A DNA stretch of 64,000 nucleotides from Acanthosepion esculentum. Lineage: Eukaryota > Mollusca > Cephalopoda > Sepiida > Sepiidae. A model generated the notes under the pieces. It did not search any database. It was given only the letters and a program-made list of their open reading frames with translations, and was not told where the DNA came from. The stretch lies in NCBI GenBank assembly GCA_964036315.1, contig OZ038485.1, positions 75,443,460 through 75,507,459 on the forward strand. The letters run 5' to 3'. Of the stretch, positions 56,988-64,000 are shown piece by piece; position 1 is the stretch's first letter, and each line of letters begins with the position of its first letter. The position numbers were made by a program, and so were the translations under genes.

Positions 56988-58728
56988 GTATAGACAATCC
57001 TTAAAAATCCATTCGGTTATAATTTATTTCACAAATATATACAAATACTCATCTCTTCAGACCAAAGTTTTTTTTAATAAAAACTATATATATATTATTT
57101 AACAAGAAGACTATATTTTATTTGAATGGAATTTAAATTTTTACATTATAATAGTACTACATAAATATATTCTTTTATGAAATTATGGCAACACAATTTT
57201 CACAAAAAGAAAATCTTTTAAAGTACATGATCTCAGACTATAGAAAAACATACCTGAATTGTCATTTATATTTTTAATTGAGAAAAATATAATATAATGG
57301 CAGTACAAGAAGATAATCTTTTAACACATTATGACATTAAAAAATCATCTTTTAGCATTTTAATATCAATAAAATACTCCACAGCAAATTTTTTCATTAA
57401 AAAATTATGAAATTATAGTGACACTATGAGAATATATATTTTAATAAGTTATTGCATTAGTTCTGCTAGAAGGCAAGTAGAATCAAGGAATTAAATAAGG
57501 TGTCATATTTAAAACAAAAATATCCAAGAGAAATAGAAATATCATATGGTTCACCAAACTATATAATATGTAAAAAATATGCTTTATAATAATTTACAAT
57601 TAAAAAATGCTAGCTTATTTGATTCTAATTTAATTTTACTTGTCAAATGATATATTTTTATTAGCATATGTTATTATGAACAGGATATAATATAAACCAA
57701 AGTTATAAATTGTTATTTTGATTGATGTGTGGCATATGGATTCACATTTGAACATTGCCTGATTGTGGATATATGTTGTATAATCATTTTATCAGAAACT
57801 TTGGGAATAAAACATACTGACTAAAGGGTTAAAAATAAATAATATATTTTTATTTATTTTCTTTAAAGTGATGAGTGTCTCCTTTGGTATTCAGCATAGA
57901 AAAAGTTTGTTAAAGCGGATTTGATATCAGGCTGAATAAATGCCTGTTTCAGTAGTTGGAAATCAGACCATGATAGGGGTAGTAGTGATGTCAGGAATTA
58001 AGTCAGATGTCAATTTGCTGTGTTTTCTCTCAAACAAAGCGGAAATGTAAGCAGCAAATGACCTCTTGTTTACTTCTTCATGTGTAACTCCTGTGGTCAC
58101 TCTAGTATCCTCTCTGTTTTTCTGTCAGAGGTGTCGAGTTTTTATCCTTTTTGACCAGGCTCAAGAATTTGGTGTGAATGTCAAAAGCCTCTTTGTGTCA
58201 AGTTTTTTGATTGTCCACATTATTTTATTTTATTATTCCTTTCTTTTTCATTTTTTTATAATGGAAGTTATGCATGGAGGCTCCCTGATTTTTGGTATTT
58301 TTCAATCACAAATAAGTCTTTTCTGGATTCAGTCTTTTCTTCTTCTTCCTGTCTTTATTTGAGGGTTGCCTTCTCATAGATTGAGAGAAGTATGGAAAAA
58401 GAAGTTTAGGGAGAGAGAGAGAGGTAGAGAGAGAGAGAGAGAAAGAGAGAGATAAGGGTTTTAAAGGAAAGTGTAAATGCCTTATTTTAATTTGAATTCT
58501 TTTTATTTTTGTTTATATATTTTATTTTTATTGGGACACACTATAGATGTTAATCATTTGTGTATTTGATCTGAGAAAGTAACATTGTTTTTTTTTACAC
58601 TAATGTTCACCCTGTACAAGGCTCAGGGGCAACTCGAGATAGAGGGTTATGATAAGGGGTAGTTGATATGGATAGGAAAGTAAGATAACTTGAACAGATT
58701 AAGATTGTAGTGATCAGGGAAATGGCCT
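56983..58728. other. AT-rich non-coding block with GA repeat
   Basis: No gene supported. (GA)n-rich tract at about 58411-58453. The minus strand at 57960-58180 can be read as a possible LINE linker relic (SLVKKDKNSTPLTEKQRG), too weak to annotate on its own. Confidence 0.5.
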
Positions 58729-58965
58729 CTAGGATTTCTTTTCCATTGGGGAAAAGCTGTTTGAGTGGAACTTACTACTTGCTGATGAAATACGGAGGGA
58801 ATGGGGTTGTTTTGTTACTTTGTAAGTGGCATGATGGATCCTAGCCATGAAGGTCTGACCTGGCAGAACAAGGAAATGCAGTTTGTCTGAGCACTTTCCA
58901 TGGTAGTAGCGATAGAGCAGTGGGATACTCGCCACATCACACCTGTGAGAGAGAGGTTGGAACAT
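58729..58965 (-). pseudogene. Non-LTR retrotransposon C-terminal relic
   Basis: A 78-codon minus-strand frame reading QPLSHRCDVASIPLLYRYYH, GKCSDKLHFLV and later KFHSNSFSPM. This is the layout I associate with the C-terminal end of LINE pol proteins (SHRR.VASL..LYRYYHGKCS...L, then RK.HSNSFFPR). Only the C-terminus is present and it ends soon after the usual NSFFPR motif. Upstream RT motifs were not found within the window on this strand. Confidence 0.6.
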
Positions 58966-59262
58966 CTGTTATTATTCATCAAATAGTATTAATGATTTTT
59001 AACAGTCTGCTTCTATGACTAGTCATAGAATCAGATTCAGTATGAGGCAGCCTTATATAGATGCTCTTTGTAGAAGAGGTATCATAATACATCATGTGGA
59101 GTGCTAATTATGTTTGTTTAAAATTTGATTTTTTTTTACTGTCTATTTATGGATATATTATGAAACTAGTTTACCATCATCTAATATCAAACTGATGTTC
59201 ACTTGTCAGTTGCAAGTTTGTTTGTGGTCTATTGTTATGGCAGCAGTTTTTAGGTGAATAGA

Positions 59263-59523
59263 TGTTATGGTGAAACACACCTATTCTATAGTTATTAGAC
59301 TCTCCCACCTAATATAAGTAGGAGTAGTAAGAGGAACGAGGGTCAGTCAATGTCGGACGACAGTAGTCAACAGTTAGTCGAATACAAAAGTAGTCAGCGA
59401 CCACAACAAGATTACTCTGCGTAATACCTATTATATCAAGTTCCTAACGTTTGGTACATCAAACTTATTTAGGACCGATTTTAGTACAAATACAAGCCTC
59501 CACTGTGAAATAACTCCACAACA
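59263..59523 (+). repeat. 5' LTR of the Gypsy element
   Basis: Starts TGTTATGG at 59263. Its first 80 bases recur at 63921. The end is placed at the CA at 59522-59523, four bases before the primer binding site, giving about 261 bp and the usual TG...CA termini. A TATAAG box at 59313-59318 is a plausible promoter. The region is CpG-richer than surrounding host DNA. Confidence 0.85.
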
Positions 59524-59527
59524 ACTT

Positions 59528-59540
59528 TGGCGACGAGGAT
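59528..59540 (+). promoter_or_regulatory. Primer binding site, tRNA-Ser
   Basis: TGGCGACGAGGAT is the exact complement of the last 13 bases, including CCA, of animal serine tRNA(GCT) as I recall it. It begins four bases after the LTR. Serine-tRNA priming is known for Mag-type elements. Confidence 0.75.
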
Positions 59541-59798
59541 TCACACTCATACGGAGGAAGAAAAAATTTGCTCGTCACAATAACTTCAGCAACAAAGTCT
59601 CGGATTCACACTTAAAAGAAAAAAAAAAAAATTGGCAAAGTTTGTCGTAAGCCAAGACGTCAACTTAGTGATGAAAAAATCTGCCGAGAAAAGAAATATT
59701 TTTCTCGATAATACAGTTTGCTCAAATAGGTCACGAATTGTAAATTCGTAGGACCTCCCCTCTACAGTATTTAGACATTGTGTAAACTTTTTGCAAAG
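59541..59798 (+). other. 5' untranslated leader of the Gypsy element
   Basis: Leader between primer site and gag start. It contains a poly-A run at about 59620-59631. No open frame of interest. Confidence 0.6.
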
Positions 59799-60824
59799 AT
59801 GGAGGAATGCAAAAGTCTATTCCGGGAATTCTTTAAGTTCCAGTCGGAACAACAGACGAAAATATAAGAGCAACAAACAACATTCCAGATGCAGCTACAG
59901 GAGGAAACTTTCAATAGACAAATGCAATTCCAACAAAAAATGGAACATATGCATAGGGTGTTTCAAAACAAAATTCTGGAAATAAATGAGAAGAGGAAAG
60001 AGAAAAATCTACAAAATGATTCTTTCCCAGAGAATACAATATGGAATTCAATTGAAATATTCACATACAGTCCAGATGAAGAGATAACTTTTGCGGAGTA
60101 TTATAAAAAATATACGGACGTGTATAACGAGGACTGCCACTCATGGTCTGAAGGAAAGAAGGTTAGGCTTCTTTTAAGCAAATTAGGAACTGCTGAGCAT
60201 AACAAATTGGTAAACTACATTTTACCGAAAAAAACTAGCGAGTTGACATTTACTGAGGCGGTAAATATATCAAGTGAATTATTTAGTAAAAAGACATCTC
60301 TGTTCCCCAAGAGATGGAAATGTTTGAATCTGATGAAAGATGATGAACAGAACTATATAACGTATGCAGTCAATGTGAATAAGCATTGTGAAGAATTCAA
60401 GTTGGCAGAGTTAAGCGCAGACAATTTTAAGTGCTTGGTGTTTGTTCAGCGGCTGGTATCGGAAAGAGACGCAGAGTTGAGAAAATTAGTACTGGCAAAA
60501 TTGGAAAGCGATCCAAGCATTACGGTACAGAAATTGGCAGAAGGCTGCACAAGATATGTTAGCGTAAAGAAAGATTAAAAAAAGATAGAACAGTCTGGCA
60601 TTTCGCATGTAAGGAAAATATGCTACAAAGAAGAAAGTCAGTCTACCAAAAAGAATTCTAAAATTGCAGATTATCAAGCAAAAAGTGAAATACCAGAGAA
60701 AAATAAACAAAAACTCCCGAAGCCATGTTTTGCTTGCGGTGAACTACACTGGTACAGATATTGCGATTTTAGGAATAAAAAATGTTTCAACTGTAAAAGA
60801 GTGGGACATAAAAGCACGCATTGC
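59799..60824 (+). pseudogene. Gypsy gag (capsid and nucleocapsid), two internal stops
   Basis: The frame starts at ATG 59799 and meets TAA at 59865-59867. It reopens in the same frame from 59889 (229 codons) to TAA at 60576-60578, then stays open in that frame through the zinc knuckles. The N-terminal part is glutamine-rich and coiled-coil-like. The capsid part has the Mag-type segments FTYSPDEEITFAEYYKKY, KVRLLLSKLGTAEHNKLVNY and CEEFKLAELSADNFKCLVF. Nucleocapsid: CFACGELHWYRYC at 60726 (CX2CX3HX4C) and CFNCKRVGHKSTHC at 60783 (CX2CX4HX4C). Gag packages the element RNA into particles. Both stops lie inside what should be one continuous frame. Confidence 0.88.
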
Positions 60825-61287
60825 AGGTCAAAAAATAAAGACAATAAAATAAGAAAATTAAAGTCCAACGAGGTAAAAGATGGAATAACCAGAAAATTTG
60901 TTACCGTCGAAATAAGTAATAAAAATATAAAAATGCAACTTGACACTGGTTCAGATCTATCTATCATAAATTTGCATACGTGGAAGAAATTGGGGAAACC
61001 AACTTTAATGAAGACAAAGAAAATCGTGAAGTCAGTGATGGGAGAGAAAATACAATTTATTGGAGAATTTGTTACAAACGTCACGTTAAATAAAAAAACG
61101 CGAAAAGCTAAACTATTTGTCATAGAAAATACCACAAACTTACTGGGTATGAATTGGATAACAGAATTCCAATTATGGGATCTACCGATGAATTCTTTCT
61201 GTTACAAGGTAGAAAGTTTAAACACCGAAGCCCGAAAATTAATAAAGAAACTTAAGGAAACATTTCCAACTGTTTTTTTCTCCAGGG
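60825..61287 (+). pseudogene. Gypsy aspartic protease
   Basis: Continues in the same frame as gag, so gag and protease were one reading frame. The active-site motif is LDTGSDLSI, with the catalytic Asp codon at 60942-60944. About 65 residues later the family's second landmark appears as NLLGMNWI (about 61135-61160). The frame runs on to a stop at 61383-61385 in what should be RT territory. The RT reading switches frame at a T-run near 61269-61276. The enzyme would process the Gag-Pol polyprotein. Confidence 0.88.
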
Positions 61288-62550
61288 TTGGGAACGTGTA
61301 CCAAGATGGAGGCAAAATTCCAGCTAAAAGAAAACGCTCAGGCAGTATTCAAAAAGAAAAGGAATGTGCCATTTGCCTCAATTGAACAGATAGATAAAGA
61401 ATTGGACAGATTAGAGAAAATCGGTGTACTTAAAAAAGTTGAGTATAGTGAATGGGCAATACTGACAGTATACATGAAAAAAAAGTCTAAAGAAATTTGT
61501 GTTTGTGCTGATTTCTCGACGGGTTTAAATGCGGCACTCAAAGACTATAATTATCCTCTACCAACAGTGGAAGAAATATTTGCAAAGCTTAATGTAGGCA
61601 CAATATTTTCGAAGATTGACCTCAGAGACGCATATCTGCAAATACCGGTAGAAAAAGAAACGTCAAAACTTTTGTGTATAAACACACATCGGGGTCTGTA
61701 TAAATTAAAAGACTACCTTTTGGGATTACGGTCGCACCCGCCATTTTCCAACAAGTAATGGATTCGATGTTGGGTGGTCTAGATTTTGCCGTAGCGTATC
61801 TGGACGACATCCTCATGAGAAGTACAAGTATAGCAGAACACGTGGAACATGTAAATGCAGTAGTTTCAAGAATACAGGATTTTGGATTAAACTCAAGGAA
61901 AGCAAATGCGAGTTTTTTATGGGGAAAGTAAAATATCTGGGGTAGATCATCGATAAGAATGGTAGAAGGCCAGACCCAGAGTGAGCAGCGGCTATAAAAG
62001 ACATGCCGGCTCCGAATGATATTACCGCATTACAAAGTTTTTTGGAATTAGCTAATTATTACCAAATATAGATCCCTAAAATGTATGATCTGCGGGCACC
62101 ATTAAATGAACTACTGAAGAAAGGAAAACCCTGGAAATGGACTAATGAATGCCAGAAAGCATTTGAAAAGATAAAGGAAGTGTTAACCTTGGAATTATTT
62201 TTAACTCATTACAACCCAGATTTAGAGATCATAGTAGCTTGCGACGCAAGTGCATATGGAGTAGGAGCATGCATCTTACACAAAATGACAGATGGTCAAG
62301 TAAACCCAATTGCTCATGCTTCTAGAGCACTACTTCCGGTTGAGAAGAATTACTCTCAGATAGAGAAAGAGGCACTAGGAATAATATTTGCAGTAGCAAA
62401 ATTTCACATTTTGTCCACGGTTGACATTTTAAGCTGCAAACTGATCATAAGCCTCTAATTTCGATTTTTGGATCAAAAAAGGGTTTGCCAATGCATACAG
62501 CCAACTGACTAGAGAGATGGGGTATAATACTGCTAAATTATAACTTCAGC
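61288..62550 (+). pseudogene. Gypsy reverse transcriptase and RNase H, many breaks
   Basis: RT begins with CTKMEAKFQL and AELDRLEK-like sequence (here KELDRLEKIGVLKKVEYSEW). The first catalytic Asp is in FSKIDLRDAYLQIPV (61618-61620). The frame changes near 61706-61712, and the catalytic YLDD is at 61797-61808 in the new frame. It changes again near 61880-61892, after which stops fall at 61943 (TAG), 61982 (TGA) and 62069 (TAG). RNase H follows with VACDASAYGVGACIL (Asp at 62243-62245) and YSQIEKEALGIIFAV. Another frame change near 62405-62430 precedes the DHKPL region, with a TGA at 62506. The protein would copy element RNA to DNA and remove the RNA strand. This copy cannot. Confidence 0.9.
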
Positions 62551-63696
62551 ATGGAGTACATACCATTGAATAAATTTGGCTATGCTGATGGGCTGTCCAG
62601 GTTAATTCCTAAAATGAGCAAACCATTAGAAGACACGGTAATTGCCTCACTGAAGTCAGAAGAAGAGCTAAGATTTACTGTGTGTAATGCAGTTCGGGAA
62701 GAAGAAGCCACCAGGGACAAGTATATCTTGAAAATAAAAGAAAAAATAGCTGAGAGGGACCAGTACACAACAAATGTTTTTTCACTTTGTGATACAGTAT
62801 TGTTATACAGAGAATGTGGGGTGATTCCATACACACTGCAAAAGGAAATACTAAAGGATTTTCATACTGGTCATCCGGGCAGCACTAGGATGAAGAGCCT
62901 AATGCGAAGTTATGTATATTGGCCTATTATGGACAGGGACATTGAGAACACAGTGGCAAAATGTAAAGGCTGTGCTTTAGGTGCAAAGGCACCCCAATAA
63001 AATTTAATCCCTGGCCCAAAACAGACCTACCATGGTCTAGGTTACATGTGGATTTCGCAGGTCCACTGAATAGATACCATTACATCATAGTAGTGGATAG
63101 TTTCTCAAAATGGCCTGAGATACAAAGGATAAGAAAACTGATGACTCAAAGTACTAAAAACTTCCTGCTGGAATTGTTCGCAAGGTTTGGTGTAGTAGAC
63201 ACAATTGTGACGGACAACGGAAGTCAATTTACGTCGGAACAATTTAAAGATTTCTGCAAGGAATACAACATTGAACATGTTACCACAGCACCATATCACC
63301 CAAGATTGAACGGGTTAGCTGAAAAATTTGTGGACACCCTAAAAAGAGCTCTAAAGAAAGCTAGGGAAATACCTGTAGATGAAGCCCTACAGAAGTTTCT
63401 ACAGGTATACAGAATTACCCCAAATAACGTAACACCAGCCTTACAATTGCCAGCCGAAGTGATGTTTGCACGTCGGGTAAGATCTGTCTTCGACAAATTA
63501 CTACCAAAAAAGACAAAGCTAGGTAGAGAAAAATTTATTCAAGTAAAAAAAATACAATCCTGGTGAAAAAGTATACTTTAAGGTCTATAAACAGAATAAA
63601 TCATTCTGGGAGATTGAAAAGCGGATTGGCAACATGATGTACTTGGTGAATGGCAAAAAATTCACGTGCAGACGGCACATTAACCAGATCAGATGA
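62551..63696 (+). pseudogene. Gypsy integrase, frame-shifted
   Basis: An open piece at 62551-63000 starts with the YADGLSRL linker and holds the zinc-binding HTGH...CKGC motif (about 62863-62980). The frame changes near 62988-63000. The catalytic core then runs 63003-63545, with the DDE triad at HVDFAGPL (Asp 63051-63053), VTDNGSQF (Asp 63213-63215) and NGLAEKF (Glu 63321-63323), spacing D53D35E. A further change in the A-run at about 63543-63551 leads to the C-terminal segment (NPGEKVYFKVY, then RRHINQIR) ending at TGA 63694-63696. Integrase joins the DNA copy to the genome. Confidence 0.9.
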
Positions 63697-63891
63697 CGCT
63701 CTTCAGACATGGTTGACAGTGATCCTGCAGAAGAAATGCCTATGGAGGTGATTTTTGATACATTTGATCTAACAACATCAGCAACGATTTTACCTGAGGT
63801 ACGCCAATCCAGGAGAAAAAGAAAGGCAACTGATCATTTAAAAGTGGATCCAAAATGTAGGAGATATGCTACGATGTTGCTAAAAAAATGA
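63697..63891 (+). pseudogene. Basic C-terminal tail of Gypsy pol
   Basis: In the same frame as the integrase C-terminus, beyond the TGA at 63694. From ATG 63709 it gives a 60-codon piece, acidic first (DPAEEMPMEV), then basic (VRQSRRKRKATDHLKV). Similar acidic-then-basic tails close pol in related elements, so the TGA may be a mutation, or the tail may be unused. Confidence 0.6.
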
Positions 63892-63910
63892 AGTTTGTTT
63901 TTTTTGTTTT

Positions 63911-63920
63911 AGGAGTGGGG
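63911..63920 (+). promoter_or_regulatory. Polypurine tract
   Basis: AGGAGTGGGG immediately precedes the TG of the 3' LTR, the usual position of the plus-strand primer. Confidence 0.8.
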
Positions 63921-64000
63921 TGTTATGGTAAAACACACCTATTCTATAGTTATTAGACTCTCCCACCTAATATAAGTAGGAGTAGTAAGAGGAACGAGGG
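63921..64000 (+). repeat. 3' LTR, first 80 bases
   Basis: Matches 59263-59342 except for one G-to-A difference at the tenth base. The rest, about 180 bp by comparison with the 5' LTR, lies beyond the window. Confidence 0.93.

Larger units (their letters stand above)
59263..64000 (+). mobile_element. Mag-clade Gypsy LTR retrotransposon, 3' end cut by window
   Basis: Layout: 5' LTR, tRNA-Ser primer site, gag with two zinc knuckles, protease, RT, RNase H, integrase, polypurine tract and the start of the 3' LTR. This domain order (integrase last) defines Gypsy/Metaviridae, and the gag and protease-RT junction features are Mag-like. Reading frames are interrupted by stops and frame changes. The two LTR starts differ at one of 80 comparable bases. 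The 3' LTR continues past 64000, so the 3' target duplication cannot be checked; the 5' flank is ATAGA. Confidence 0.93.

Noticed and set aside
60674..61135. 153-codon minus-strand frame inside the Gypsy element
   Set aside because: It is a shadow of the gag/protease coding strand.
1..64000. CRISPR arrays, bacterial operons, phage modules, rRNA genes
   Set aside because: None seen; regular repeats here are microsatellites and dispersed mobile elements of animal type.

Overview
This is an AT-rich animal genome segment, most likely from a coleoid cephalopod such as an octopus. The clues are dense TA, CA and triplet microsatellites, a tRNA-derived SINE family whose body resembles repeats I associate with octopus genomes, a Mag-clade Gypsy retrotransposon, a GIY-YIG Penelope-like element and ZMYM1-like hAT transposons. 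The species call is inference. There is no bacterial or viral gene organisation, and almost everything recognisable is mobile-element sequence in various states of decay.

Layout. 1-4.1 kb is plain AT-rich DNA with simple repeats. From about 4.6 to 12.9 kb CpG is clearly commoner than in the next 45 kb. This domain holds a head-to-head pair of Penelope-type terminal sequences with hammerhead-like cores (4579-4858) and the only convincing host exon, on the minus strand at 10299-10554. Its product is not recognised. 13-34 kb contains SINE copies, a hAT copy on the minus strand (16.8-18.6 kb) and a Tigger/pogo-like non-autonomous element (23932-24422) nested in a LINE-like relic that has an unfilled paralogue at 39.7 kb. 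A second hAT copy at 34250-36844 is delimited by a perfect 8-bp target duplication.

From 42.4 to 45 kb lies a 5'-truncated Penelope-like element (YVDD reverse transcriptase and GIY-YIG endonuclease, minus strand) plus a near-identical short second copy of part of it. From 48.5 to 53 kb there are decayed Tc1-like and mariner-like transposases, the first with an internal 551-bp direct duplication. From 55.9 to 59 kb there are LINE relics on the minus strand and, between two TA microsatellites, a near-consensus hammerhead ribozyme motif (56887-56935). The last 4.7 kb is a Mag-clade Gypsy element (5' LTR, tRNA-Ser primer site, gag, protease, RT/RNase H, integrase, polypurine tract) that runs into its 3' LTR at the window edge. 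It is broken by several stops and frameshifts, although the 80 comparable LTR bases differ at one site.

Apart from the exon there is no set of host genes to connect into a pathway. The window reads as intronic or intergenic DNA shaped by successive insertions, with self-cleaving-ribozyme signatures recurring in retroelement-derived pieces.
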